The notes below the pieces were generated by a model, which was not told the origin of the DNA, made no database searches, and saw nothing but the letters and a program-made list of their open reading frames with translations. From Sipunculus nudus (Eukaryota; Annelida; Sipuncula; Golfingiida; Sipunculidae): a stretch of DNA of 64,000 nucleotides. The position numbers were made by a program, and so were the translations under genes. The DNA lies in contig CM049314.1 of assembly GCA_026874595.1 (NCBI GenBank), positions 38,547,229 to 38,611,228 of the forward strand, in the 5' to 3' direction. This document shows positions 12,888-22,944 of the stretch, one piece after another (the stretch's first letter is position 1; each line of letters starts with the position of its first letter).

Positions 12888-15800
12888 AGAGAGAGAGAGA
12901 GGCTTACCCAAAATGTCAGAGGTCGTGTACATAGGTTGAGATAGGGACATAAAGAGAGAGATAGACGGAGAGAAAGACAGAGGGAAAGAAATAGAGAGAG
13001 GGAGAGGCTTGCACAGAAACTCAGAGAGGGTCTAGTTCACAGGCTGAGGGAGAGAGAAAGAGGCTTTCACACAATGTCAGAGGTCTTTTACATAGACTGC
13101 AAGAGATATATAAAGATAGAGAGAGCGGGGGGGGGGGCTTACATAGAAAATTCAGAGGTCTTGTACACAGGCTGAGGGAGAGATATAAAGAGAGAGACAG
13201 ACAAACAGACAGACAGGCAGACAGAGACAGATAAAGAGAGAAGAAAGAAAGAAATAGAGAGAGAGAGGCTTGCACAAAAACTCAGAGAGGGCCTTGTACA
13301 CAGGCTATGAGGGAGAGAAAGAGGCTTTTACAAAATGTCAGAGAAGGTCTTGTACATAGGCTGAGAGTTCGAAATAATTGAGGGGGGGGGGGGGGCTTAC
13401 ACAGAAATTCAGAGAAGGTCTTGTAAATAGGCTCAGAGAGAGAAATAAATAGAGAGAGAGGGAGAGAGAGAAGAGGGGGGGGGGGATTACCCAGAAATTC
13501 AGAAAGGATCTTGTACATAGGCTGACAGAGAGACAGAGAGACAGTCGGACAGTAAGACAGACAGAGTTGTAAAGTAGAGGAATTAATTAACGTGTAAAAC
13601 CAGCCAGATATTTCATTATTTGTTTTTTTTTTAATTTTATTTTGTTTTGATAATTAATTGGAATATTGTTCGGTTTATCATTTCATTTATGTTTTGTCTG
13701 ACCAACTATGAGGTTTCTTATTTTTTAATTAGATTATGAGCGTATATCTATCATTTATTCAGAAATATTTTTACAGCTACCACGGAGGAAAGGATAGCTT
13801 CGACCAAAGCCGCAATCCCGGGGGGCGTCTTCGTAATAGTTGACTTCGTTGGGAGCGATGCCACTGTGCAGACAACTTCCGGCTCTATCGGAAAGGCGAG
13901 TATATACTGTAGATTCAGATAATATCGTGGGCTTAAAATTTCGTGGTTTTTGTACAAAACGCATATCGTGGGGTATTTGAAATCGTGGAAAGACAAAGAA
14001 AACTTTAGGAAATTATGTTTATTATGTTTATTAATACCTCCATTTGCGCAAGGAAGACGAGCCCGACGGCTATGATGCTTATCACACGGTGCGCCTGTAC
14101 CGCGGTCATTCGGGTTAGTGTTGAACAAACAAGCTCCGCCCGACCGAGTCTAACAAAGAATTAATCAGCCGTGACCGACACGTGCCGGCCGATACATCGG
14201 TTATTAGTTATAACACCCGATCACACCACATAGACAGAAAACGTAAACCATCACTTAACCAGAAGAAAAAAGAAACGGGACCGTCCACATGAAGTTTTTT
14301 AACTTTTTTTAATCTAGGCGGTAGTAACATGTGGCGCCTGTAAATCCCGGACGGGGCGGTGAGACCAGACAAGGTTCGTTCGTCATTCATCATGTCAACT
14401 ATATTTGGAGATTACAAAGAAATAATTTGCATAATAGTATTCTGTGACGCTTACTTACGCTAAAATATATGTACAACTATCGGCAATATTCGGAAGAACT
14501 ATCGCCTGCATATATTATCAATGGCTCACTGTTATGCACGCAACTGTTGTCGCAATATTCGGAATAGGTGTTCTTTCGCGTCCCGCGGTAATCGCGGTAA
14601 TGCAAAGAGTTTACACGGCCCTTGTCTTTAAGGCCAATAGGTAGCGTAAGTCTCGTTTAATCTCTATTGAAAGAAGGTTGAAAAGGCCGGTTCCGAAAAA
14701 GCTGTGCCTCGGTAGCTGTAGTTACGAACATTGGAACTGTGTACCATTCTTGGCGTGTTAGAACTACCGCTTTGCGCGACAGAAATGTATAAATGAATAC
14801 ACAACTAATTAGGCTGGTAATTTAACCTGTGCTTGAGTGGTGACAAGTCATACGCGGAAGCTCACTGCAACGGTCATACACCCCATTGCCTCAATACTGC
14901 GGTAAATAGCCGGTAATCTTAACATTAGTCTAACAGCGATCAATTAACACCAAATTATACATTCATCTCTATTTTAACAGGTCAGTTGCTGTATCGCCTA
15001 CAAGTTGGCTATAATCTAGTAACCCGTGTGAGTTATGATCGTGTTAAAACGTCCAGAAATTCGTCAAACAAGCACTGGGATTCACAAATATGCTGAGTTA
15101 AAACGATTATTCCCCGCATATGGTAGGAGTTGTAATAAGGTATACACACATATCTGATGATCCTCATGGTGCAGCCCTCCTTACAAGTTGTAATTACACT
15201 CTGACGCTGATCGAACCTCTTGAACGTCAAAGGGCCGAAATGGAGCTAGTACATATCGGGAAATTCAATCTCATTGAATTTGGATTGTATATTTATACTT
15301 TGATAAAATCTCATCAGAACCAGCTAAGTGATAAAAACGATGGCTTTGGAAAAAGAAGGCCCGAGGGTTCATCACCTTCTGTGACTTCAGAGTATAATTT
15401 TGTAACCTCGAAGACTGGCTCGGATTCAATAAAATAATACTTCTGAACTGACCCTTACTACCATGCTACCATGCAACAGGCCATGAGCCTAATAAAAATA
15501 TATGCTGTAATAATTGTTTTAGCCACAATAACTATTTCACTTCCTAATAGCCCCGGGCATACATCACACAAAAACAGGGAAAATATTATTAGTATTTAGT
15601 ACTAACGTGCATGATGTAAGTTTGGTTCTCCGTTTAGAGATTTACACCTTTATCACACCTTTTAATGGAATTGACAGGTTTTGAGGTTTCTTACTCAAAA
15701 GGTAGGTTAGAAAGAAAAGTCTTTGATGTTTTAAATAATACAAAAGAAACAAGGTACCGGAGAACAATTTAATGTTTATCAATGTCACTAAGTTGCTTCC

Positions 15801-16942
15801 ATTCTGCTTAATTTGTGAATTAAGTAATACGTTCCAGTTACTACTCTCCACTATGTGCTACAATAAGTAACAATAACATCTAACATATCCGACATACTTT
15901 CATCCTAATAAACTTACACTTCTGAAGAGTGTTCGTACAAACCAGGTAATACAGTATGCTTTATGAGGAGTTTACTTGCAGGGCGGCACTATCGTGTCGG
16001 TTGGCATCTTTAAGGGGACGTATACATTCAACTCGGCCAACCTCGCACTGAACATGATAAGCCTGCAAGGATCGCTGACTGGTACGAAAACCGACGTAGC
16101 CGGCGTGGCCAAGCTGGTGGCTGCTGGAAAGGTGCGTGTGATCTCCACCAGAGGTCTCTCTGGTCTCATTTCCGGAGAGTGATCTGTCGAGCACGTGTTG
16201 CAGTTATTACTTCCCCTAAGGACGTAATGTTTTAATCAATGTCTGTATGTTTGATTATTGATTTATATAATTACACAAAATATGCAAAAAAAATCTTCCG
16301 TGCTCTAGGGGTTGAGTTTGTTTGCCGTGAGTATGAATCTAAGCCGAGGCGGCGAGAATATACCATAGGATTCCTCACGATCGGTCCCTCCCAGGATGAC
16401 TGCTTGATGTGGAGGCCGTGTCCCACGGCTATGTTTCACTCACAAACGACTGTGCCTTAAGCACTCGGGGGCGCAACAGCAAAAAATTACCGGGCCTAAC
16501 CACCAAGCTTAGCATGCTTGAACCGTCCTTGGAAGTTTAAAAACTGACTTTAAAAGAATATCAAACTAGATTTATACAATGGCAGTGGGGGAAGGGGGGG
16601 GGGGGTAATATGATTAAATAAAAGGCAAAGTAATGAGTGGGTCTAAATATAATGTATTATCATTTTCTTGTGTTTTTTTTATATAATTGCATGGTAACGT
16701 ATGTTTAATAATGTTACCCAAGTAGGATGAAAACCAAGACATAAGCGAATCAGAAATGTATAAGTGAATAAGTAAAATACTTCTGAAATGGATTTATAGT
16801 CCCAGATAACAAATCAACTTATATCTTCTTCAAGATATCTGGACCGCCGGTAGCTCACGTGACCTTGGAGGAGACAAACAAGATCATTGAAGAACTAAAA
16901 ACCGGGACGCGACGGGGACGTGCGTTGGTGCGTTACATGTGA
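5627..16942 (+). CDS. Zinc-dependent alcohol dehydrogenase (MDR family), 3' nine exons
   Basis: Joined exons: 5627-5738, 7984-8034, 9582-9723, 9996-10129, 11712-11821, 12336-12399, 13777-13895, 15982-16131, 16835-16942. Phases match at every junction and give 329 codons plus stop. Known family role: NAD(P)-linked oxidation of an alcohol, or the reverse, in the cytosol; the substrate cannot be told. Seen: catalytic zinc ligands in GICHSD, GHE and IPCSG, structural zinc cysteines in GCGQCGFC plus a fourth Cys eight residues on, and the Rossmann loop GAGGVG. An acidic residue after the second nucleotide-binding strand (YVAEIAESK) suggests NAD preference (inference). About 30-40 N-terminal residues are missing compared with the usual 340-365 and must lie on exon(s) upstream. 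The first visible intron carries a splice-donor minisatellite. Confidence 0.85.
5703..6810 (+). repeat. 84-bp minisatellite containing an exon end and its splice donor
   Basis: About 13 units, counting the true exon end as the first. Each starts with CAGCTGAGATCACTGCTCAA (unit starts near 5702, 5786, 5870, 5954, 6038, 6122, 6206, 6291, 6375, then degenerate units near 6460, 6512, 6605, 6685 and 6776). Each unit joins 36 bp of dehydrogenase coding sequence to 48 bp of intron rich in CACATACAGACACACGGATA. The regular period is 84 bp, so the frame stays open through most units (5582-6655). Several units keep a plausible CAG/GTACTC donor. Units decay towards the 3' end. Confidence 0.95.
7640..7696. 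repeat. (TA)n microsatellite
   Basis: TA dinucleotide tract in the dehydrogenase intron. Confidence 0.95.
7984..8034 (+). CDS. Alcohol dehydrogenase exon b (GHE exon)
   Basis: 51 bp between acceptor TTGCAG and donor GTAGGT; enters in phase 1 and leaves in phase 1. It encodes HEISGEIYSLGTNSSA. His and Glu of the GHE motif belong to the catalytic zinc site; the Gly codon is split across the minisatellite intron. Confidence 0.85.
8041..9581 (+). other. Dehydrogenase intron b-c
   Basis: Intron with a poly-G run near 8067 and AT-rich sequence. The one stretch that looks coding is the unassigned fragment at 8750-8902, listed separately. Otherwise nothing recognised. Confidence 0.7.
8750..8902 (+). 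other. Unassigned coding-like fragment in an intron
   Basis: A 50-codon frame begins just after an acceptor-like TATTTAAG and runs to a TGA, reading GDELLEKATIEYAQKHPRFL and on through LCPTTQIV. Composition and codon choice look more coding than the surroundings. A stop lies immediately upstream in frame, and the phase does not fit the neighbouring dehydrogenase exons. It could be a transposon relic or a pseudo-exon. I do not recognise the family. Confidence 0.3.
9582..9723 (+). CDS. Alcohol dehydrogenase exon c (structural zinc exon)
   Basis: Acceptor TTATTCCAG, donor GTAAGT; enters in phase 1 and leaves in phase 2. It encodes ASQRYKVGDRVMVYPWVGCG through SHGIGWEGG. The pattern C-x2-C-x2-C-x7-C in GCGQCGFCKAGENLFC is the structural zinc lobe of zinc alcohol dehydrogenases. 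Confidence 0.88.
9996..10129 (+). CDS. Alcohol dehydrogenase exon d
   Basis: Acceptor TAAACAG, donor GTATGC; enters in phase 2 and leaves in phase 1. It encodes LSYLIPVPAGMPMDMAALIP followed by CSGITAYSAVMKAKPTVEKF. The Cys in IPCSGITAY is the third protein ligand of the catalytic zinc. Confidence 0.87.
10500..10640. repeat. Degenerate (CAT)n region
   Basis: Clustered CATCATC and CCTCATCATC words with interruptions, typical of an old trinucleotide repeat. Confidence 0.7.
11644..11682. other. Perfect 17-bp inverted repeat (hairpin)
   Basis: Left arm TTCGTTTATCCGAACAA, loop AGACA, right arm TTGTTCGGATAAACGAA. It sits 29 bases before the acceptor of dehydrogenase exon e, in the zone where branch point and polypyrimidine tract normally lie. 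Confidence 0.9.
11712..11821 (+). CDS. Alcohol dehydrogenase exon e (nucleotide-binding loop)
   Basis: Acceptor CTACGCAG, donor GTTGGT; enters in phase 1 and leaves in phase 0. It encodes DEVGLLIAGAGGVGLWGIQI followed by ARAVMPKNTKIYVAEIA. GAGGVG is the dinucleotide-binding glycine loop. Confidence 0.88.
11822..12335 (+). other. Dehydrogenase intron e-f
   Basis: AT-rich intron with nothing recognised; the acceptor CTCACAG ends it. Confidence 0.7.
12336..12399 (+). CDS. Alcohol dehydrogenase exon f
   Basis: 64 bp, acceptor CTCACAG, donor GTAGGA; leaves in phase 1. It encodes ESKFAPALESGADQCILWDL plus Asn, the helix and turn after the second Rossmann strand ('...A..GAD' in the family). Confidence 0.85.
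12428..13565. repeat. GA-rich minisatellite array
   Basis: At least ten units. Each joins a conserved core (CTTACACAAAATGTCAGAGA then GTCTTGTACACAGGCTGAG, with variants) to a GA tract of variable length, one exceeding 60 bp. Some later units have poly-G before the core. It occupies most of the dehydrogenase f-g intron and begins 28 bp after the donor. The open frames over it encode only Arg-Glu or Ser-Leu repeats. Confidence 0.93.
13777..13895 (+). CDS. Alcohol dehydrogenase exon g, ending at a GC splice donor
   Basis: Acceptor TTTTTACAG; the exon ends GGAAAG before GCGAGT. The 39 codons include TTEERIASTKAAIPGGVFVI and VDFVGSDATVQTTSGSIGK. The next exon begins GGC GGC ACT, giving IGKGGTIVSVG as the family expects. 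No GT near the site keeps the frame, so a GC-AG intron is inferred. Confidence 0.83.
13896..15981 (+). other. Dehydrogenase intron g-h
   Basis: Large intron without coding sequence I can support. Near 13920-13980 words of the type TCGTGG..AAAATTTCGTGG resemble a motif also seen near 39.64 and 40.92 kb. A frame at 15120-15437 has no recognisable similarity. Confidence 0.6.
15982..16131 (+). CDS. Alcohol dehydrogenase exon h
   Basis: Acceptor TTACTTGCAG; donor GTGCGT after GGAAAG, phase 0 at both ends. It encodes GGTIVSVGIFKGTYTFNSAN and on through LVAAGK. The frame runs on to a TGA at 16180-16182, so an unspliced or alternatively terminated product would lack the last 35 residues. The downstream exon restores the usual C terminus. 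Confidence 0.85.
16297..16510 (+). mobile_element. Decayed tRNA-derived SINE copy
   Basis: Shares body words with the SINE at 4316-4592 (AGCCGAGGCGG, GAGAATAT, TTTCACTCACAAACGA) but the promoter boxes are degraded. It lies in the last dehydrogenase intron. Confidence 0.6.
16835..16942 (+). CDS. Alcohol dehydrogenase terminal exon i
   Basis: The acceptor ATCTTCTTCAAG lacks a long pyrimidine tract but fits in phase 0. The 35 residues include ISGPPVAHVTLEETNKIIEE followed by LKTGTRRGRALVRYM and TGA at 16940-16942. The order 'hydrophobic strand, x-L-E-E-x-N-x-x-x-x-x-L, G-R-A-L' is the standard C terminus of zinc alcohol dehydrogenases. A possible AATAAA lies near 17482. Confidence 0.83.
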   Translation: MSGPPVAHVTLEETNKIIEELKTGTRRGRALVRYM

Positions 16943-17338
16943 ATGGGAAGATGCATTGCGGCAGGACGCGTCAAGTGGACTCGCCGTGACACTTCAGTTT
17001 CAGAGGATACTAAGACACATAGCAGCTTGACGCGGAAAGTGGGCGCGCTGTGACGCGGAAAACGCCTCCGTTTGGATCAGTATACCATATTGTGAGATAA
17101 CAATCAGAAGTCGCTTTGACTGTATTTAGTCATGCTTCTATGCTTTATATAACCTTGTACCGTGTAGTGCTTTCTAAATGTATACATCAACTCTAAGAGT
17201 CCATGGAATCAACCAGTTAAAGACTTACTGGATTAAATCGTGCACCAGGATATAAACTGCTTCAAATGAACGAGAACCTCGATTATTAGATCACAGATAA
17301 ACAGATAATTCATACAAACGAATTTGAGTGAAGATATA

Positions 17339-17340
<2 letters not shown>

Positions 17341-17387
<47 letters not shown>

Positions 17388-17388
17388 C
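17341..17388. repeat. (CA)n-(TA)n microsatellite
   Basis: A CA tract passes directly into a TA tract. Confidence 0.95.
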
Positions 17389-17689
17389 TTAAAATTATGT
17401 TTTTAAGATTATACAATTACAACAATTATTGAAGTAGCTTACTACTATTGCAATTACTTTGAAAAGTGTATTGACATGAGAAATAAAAAATATAATTTAG
17501 ATATTTTGTATGGTTATTATTTAAATGCTGACAATAAACCATATTCTACTTTACATATTTTACAAAATATGACGGTTCATCGCTCAGAGCTTTTATATTC
17601 TGTATCTGCGTATGCAGTGCTACCCAAATATATTGTCACCTCTGTGGGTTGCAGCTGAGCGCACGAAAAGTACACGGACTGATTTTTCT

Positions 17690-18130
17690 CTGGCTAGGGG
17701 AATACAAATGGACTTGTTACTATTTTAAGTTGAAAAAATACTTTTTCTCCTTAAAGGGGCATATTAACATGCCAAGCATGTTAAATTGAAATTAATTAAA
17801 GTTTTTTTTTCTAAAAAATAGAGGTATTCTCATTAACACATAGTGATATTCGCCAATTTTTCGTTTTAAAACCGTTAACTGACTCCTGTACACAAGTGGA
17901 CTTAAGATTGCATCGGGCGCGATATTAGGCGCAAAAATACTATTTAAAGTTGAAATAATAATTTTCTCCTTAAACTGACCTATTCACATGCCAAGCATGT
18001 TGAACTGACATAAATTATAGAGGTTTTCTCTTTAAAATATTATGATATCCGCCAATATTTCTAAAGGCGTATATATGCTTACCCCTGTGCACAGCTGGAC
18101 ATAAGACTGAATCGCGCGCTATCATTTGCA
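17690..18130. repeat. Tandem repeat of about 190 bp with an internal palindrome
   Basis: Two full units and a partial third. Shared words are AAGTTGAAA..A, TTTTCTCCTTAAA, ACATGCCAAGCATGTT, GAGGT(A/T)TTCTC and GTGATATTCGCCAAT or TGATATCCGCCAAT, followed by CAC-A-(A/G)-TGGAC. TTAACATGCCAAGCATGTTA in unit 1 is a 9-bp stem with a 3-base loop, partly kept in unit 2. Confidence 0.75.
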
Positions 18131-19444
18131 CAAAACATAAACACAGCCCGCACGCGACATTGTAGCCGTGGCGTGAAACTTCACAAATCATTTTTTTTCA
18201 AGCTCCAACCGGTGTTTCTTCGGTGATTCTTCCCTTATGATTCTTCTTGTTTTGGAGTTGTCACGCATGCGCAAGGTCGGTCACGCTGGTCACCTGATCA
18301 CGCAGGTTTGTTATGGTAAGCAGACACACGTGGGCCGTGTTTACACACACACACAACCGAAAAAACGTGTAAAGAATTAATTGGGGATAACAAGATAAGC
18401 TAGTGTGCTGGCAGTGAGCTCTAAAACGTTAGAATACAGTTAAATAAACTTATAACATGAGATAATACACATATTATTGCAATGTTTTAATGTTCCCTAA
18501 AATAAAATCAAGATTTAGGTAGGTCTTCTGAACTGTACATTCACGAATGCACGAATGAACCTGGGAAAATGGGCCGTATTAAAAGTGAATGCAAACACGG
18601 TTTAAACTGGGACATGGCGGAGGCTTGCATTTCTTAGAATGAAGATAATGCGAATAAGTCTCTCACAGCCAACCAGATCTAGATACAACATTCTTTCTAT
18701 AGAAAAATAATTTAGCATTAATATATTCTTCTGTAAATATTAGCAATAATGATTATTTAGAGAGGGAGCAGTAATAACGAAATGTCTGAGTCAATAGTGC
18801 CTCTGTGCGTAGGCATGCATGCTCGAGGAATTCTGGGACTGCTGTTTATAATTGTAGTTTAATAAACAAAGCTTGTTTGATTTCTTTAATCGAACTACAT
18901 CTTATTTAATGTTTTTTTTTATATAGGACCTAATCGGGAGTCTTCCAGACACTTTTATTTTTCTTCTAGACGTTTGCACCGGAAAAATGGATCGTTGCCT
19001 TAACATAATTAAGCTGTATTCTGAGAGTAATAATATGACATTTTAAGCGATCTGATTATTTTACAGGAACATGCATGAACATATTCTCGTATAAAACGAT
19101 CTATTTCATCTTCATTTTGCATTTATCCATTAAAACAAAATCTCCACCGAACCACGCCTTATTTAGTCATTTTATGTACACTGCCTGTAGCATTTAACAG
19201 TGTGCACAAGAAATTCAGTTGCCAACCAAATCAATTGTAAGAGTACCGCATTGCAAAATCAAAATATAAACAATCAAAGTATCCCTTAGTTTCCTTTCAT
19301 GCATTTTGTTTTAAGTCGGATTCTCTGGTGCTGCACAAACGTCATTGCTTATTTGCATAATTTTTGAAAGGAGGTACAGCAGTCCGAGGCATTAACAAAA
19401 TTTTGAATATAATACAGCATTGACTTGATGCATTTAAATCTCTT

Positions 19445-20947
19445 TCAATCCTTCTTAAACTTTTGGTTATATATTCGGGATATACAAATATATAATGTAG
19501 AAATACAAGCAAGAGATGTCCAAATAATCATTAGAATGGCAATATAAACACAAACCATGTATATATCAATGCTTATTATATAAGACGCATTATCCACGTT
19601 TGCAAATACATTCCCGTATTCAATGAAGACTTTTAAGAAATATTCCATTACATCAATTCCAGCCATGGCCTGCCCCTTTATAAATTCTGATGCATTTATT
19701 GTCCTTTTGGACGTCTCTTCTTCATGTATCACAGATTGTATAGTTTTTCTCAATGTTTCCACTTCCAGTTCCTTTACCATCAACACTCTCCCCCAGCCTT
19801 TGGTCTCACAAATGGCACCGTTATAAAACTGATCGTAGAAAAAGGGGATTATGATTGAAGGCACTCTATGATAGACAGCCTCGTTCATTGTATTCAACCC
19901 GCCGTGATAGATGACGAGTTTAGTGTTTCTGTGAGCAAGTATGTGTTAAAGTGGTATCAAAGGTAAAATTAAAACGTTCACTGGTAAAAGCATGATGTCC
20001 TTGGTTTTCGATTTTATAAGCACACGATATGGTAATCCTTCAAATGCACGGACAAATGTAGGCATGAGCTCTGTTGCATCTAACCAACTTCCAAAAGCAA
20101 CAACAATTACTCCCTCATGTGCGTCTTCTACAAACGTGTTTATGTGCTCAGGTAGAACACCCGGGGATTTCTCCGCTAAATGTCCAGCGTATATCACATT
20201 TGGTGGCCTCTGATAAGGGAACTCCATTAACTCTTCATGATAAATAAAAACTGCATATGGATGAAAATTATTATTGATAAATTCTTCAGTACTGTGTCTC
20301 TGTTCACCACTCGCCCGGCCAACTAGGCTACGTAATAAGTCAAAGTAGTTTGCAACAGCCGTGAACCATATCATATCAATGAAATGAACCCCTTTGGGGC
20401 TTGGATAAACAGGATTGGATGGCCACGTGGGTGGTTTATAAAAGTAGTGTACCTGAGCGTATGTTATGCCTAACTTGAAAGGCAGGAACGCAGAGCAAGC
20501 CATCATTCCAATTAGTGCAAAATCAAACCTTCTTTCTTCTAAAGCCTCAGACAATTTTTCATCTTGAAGGAGGTCGGCACATGTTCTTTCTATGAGATAA
20601 ATATCATCATACACGTAAGCCAGTGTTCTCCATATTGAACCATCGCGCACTGACCGCACAATACCCGCAGTACATTTTGCATCTAAAGGTCCCTGCGAAG
20701 CGTTTGATTTGTATGTCAAAACCTCAAGGCGTATCACACTGTTATCTTCAATTTGAGCCCACTCCGGGATGACTAAGGTCACTTGCATTCCTCTGTCTGT
20801 CAACAGGTTCCCCAACTGAATAAAGGTGCGACTATCAGTTGGATATACAACGGCCACTAAGAGTATACGCTGGCTGTCGTTCAAAGAGATCAATTGAAGG
20901 AGAAAGCTTAAAATGATGACTTGAGATATTTTTATCTTGCATACCAT
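19445..20947 (-). pseudogene. UDP-glycosyltransferase (UGT), single exon, one in-frame stop
   Basis: Known family role: transfer of a sugar from a UDP-sugar to small lipophilic acceptors, in the endoplasmic reticulum lumen. The frame is continuous for 500 codons, near the usual 500-530, and broken only by TAA at 19946-19948 (codon 334). Seen: signal peptide MVCKIKISQVIILSFLLQLI; an N-terminal acceptor half; FGSW in the C-terminal half; then HRNTKLVIYHGGLNTMNEAV, YHRVPSIIIPFF and YDQ, the core of the UDP-sugar signature; a hydrophobic anchor near the C terminus (DIYMVCVYIAILMIIWTSLA); and a lysine-rich tail KFKKD resembling a KxKxx ER-retrieval signal. The stop and neighbouring replacements fall where the family has W-x-P-Q-N/D. 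No splice sites of the right phase would remove it. A sequencing error or polymorphism is possible. Confidence 0.75.
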
Positions 20948-21425
20948 GATCGTCCTCAGAGATTCAAACCATCATCCTCAAATAGGACAGCTATGATCTT
21001 TTGTGTCAAGGTTGCCTCTTTATGGAACTACGAAAGAAATTACGGGGTTATATTAGTGAAAGTATATATTACATGGGCATTCCATTGTAATATAAATGAT
21101 CAATAGACCATCTCTTCCTGTGCATCATATACATGTATATGTGATATAACCGTCTTTCATACCATAAAAAAATACTAAAAAGAAAGACAAAAGGACAGAA
21201 GATTTTTGCGTGCCCTACCAATGTTGGAAAATATGAAACTTGATAAAAAGACAAAAGGACATAAGCGGGATATCGACATGCGCATTTCTCCCGAAAAGTA
21301 TTGGACCTTTGTTTTCAGCTTTTGTTTTTCAGTAGGGAGGGTTATGTTTGTTTGATTGGAAGGGGTCATCGTAATAAAAAACGCAAATATGATAAAGGTA
21401 CAACCATAGAACCTTGATTTCCCAC

Positions 21426-22227
21426 TATTATGATTATGGTGATTATTGGGCCAAATAACTATAAATTCTTGTTACCCTTTAGTTTAGCTTGTTATACAGG
21501 TTCATCCAGTACAAGCATGTAAGCAGAATCCTTTACCCCCTGTAGCTCAGAAACCCTTTACTGGTCATCTTGTGTTGACAGGGGTCTCCTTTGAGTAATT
21601 GTTTGTGTTCAGGATTGTTTAACATTGCTCCTCCACTGAGCAACTTGATCTTAAGGTTGTCAACTTGACTTAACAACCAGATTTGTCATTTTATATAAGA
21701 CTTTATGTAAGTTCATTATGTTAATATATTTAGATGATATGGATGGTCAAGATTTTCCTTAGTTCTAAATGGACAGTATTTTTAATGCTTGTTTTAGGTC
21801 AGTATTATAATATTCAGTAGCTTAAATCTAGTATCTGGTTAGTTAGTCAGGTTTAGGAACATGCACTTAAGGGCTTTACAAGCCTCGGACAGACAGGCAC
21901 TTTTGGGCAATTTTATACATAGCAGGACTCTTTCCTGTTTTTATTTAAATTCATAAAGCCTCATATTATTAGATTAGAAACTTTTTATAAAGGAAGATCT
22001 TATGATCATTTTTGTAGTTAGAAATGTCAACCTTCAACATTTTGGATATATACTTTAATTTGTGAACTAGGAAGAAAATAAACTTTATTATTACCATATG
22101 GATGGACTTTATCATGATTTATCATGATCGGTGAGAAAAAGTGAACAAGAATACATGGACGTATATATATATATAATCTACGTGGAGCTAATTCCCCCGT
22201 TTCCCTGGATGCCCAAGGAACGTAACA
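21426..22227. repeat. Left LTR
   Basis: Starts TATTATGATTATGGTGATTA and ends AAGGAACGTAACA. It contains TATATAAGAC (about 21694) and an AATAAA (near 22076), plausible promoter and polyadenylation signals. Confidence 0.9.
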
Positions 22228-22267
22228 TGGTGGAGAAACCGAAGCAGTTTCCGGACAACAAAGAAAC

Positions 22268-22944
22268 ATGCAGGCAAGTTATGATTCTCGTGAATCTTCA
22301 TTGAATTTTGGTAGACTTCTGAATGACTCTTTACTCGACCCTGTGCTGACAACAGACTCATTTTCATCAGTGAGGTGTCAATTTGAAAATTTCACAGACT
22401 TTCTAGAGAGAATCCTGGACAATTTATGAGTGAATTCCAGTTATCTGCTATGTTCCACCAGTTAGATGGACATAATACCAAAAAAATAGCTTTCATTGTC
22501 AGGGCAGGAACAATACAGACCAGAATGCTGCCATGCAGTCCAAAGTTAGGAGAGGCCCATGGCTACAGACAACAGGTAGCAACAAACAGTGCTTTGCTTC
22601 ATATGTCAACTGGAAACACCAGTCATCCTGCACAGACATTTAACATGGAAATAAAAACTGTAAGCAGTATGTCATCAAGAAGACCAAGTGCACTCCTTCT
22701 AAGACGCACCTCAGCTGGTCAACCAAGGTCAGGACCACCCCGCCACAATAACAACAGAGAACAGCGATACCAGCCCAGGTCAAGCCCAGTGTGCTGCGCA
22801 TGTCAGGGAATAGGGCATGTCCAAAAATTCTGCAACAGGATTGCTGATGAACATCCCGCAGAACCTGACCAGCAAAATGTCAACTGTGTTCCCAGCTTGG
22901 ACACCGAGCCAAAAAGTGCCGGACCTTGACCCAGCAGCCACCAG
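22268..22944 (+). pseudogene. Gag-like remnant with two CCHC zinc knuckles in different frames
   Basis: Retroelement Gag binds the element RNA and packages it. Three reading frames each hold a part: a 53-codon open frame from 22268 that ends at TGA 22427-22429; a second from 22426 with a basic region (HNNNREQRYQPRS) and knuckle one at 22792-22833 (C-x2-C-x4-H-x4-C); and knuckle two at 22878-22919 in a frame shifted relative to the first. The frame changes look like decay, although a programmed shift cannot be excluded. The true start is uncertain. Confidence 0.65.

Larger units (their letters stand above)
16943..19444. other. Gene-free stretch between dehydrogenase and glycosyltransferase
   Basis: Contains the dehydrogenase 3' region, a CA/TA microsatellite at 17341-17388 and a two-to-three-unit tandem repeat at 17690-18130. 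No coding sequence supported. Confidence 0.65.

Noticed and set aside
15982-16182. Dehydrogenase ending at the TGA at 16180
   Set aside because: A consensus donor after GGAAAG and an in-phase exon at 16835 with the family's C terminus make the longer form far more likely.
19623-19826. Plus-strand frames across the UGT
   Set aside because: Antisense shadows of the minus-strand UGT coding sequence.
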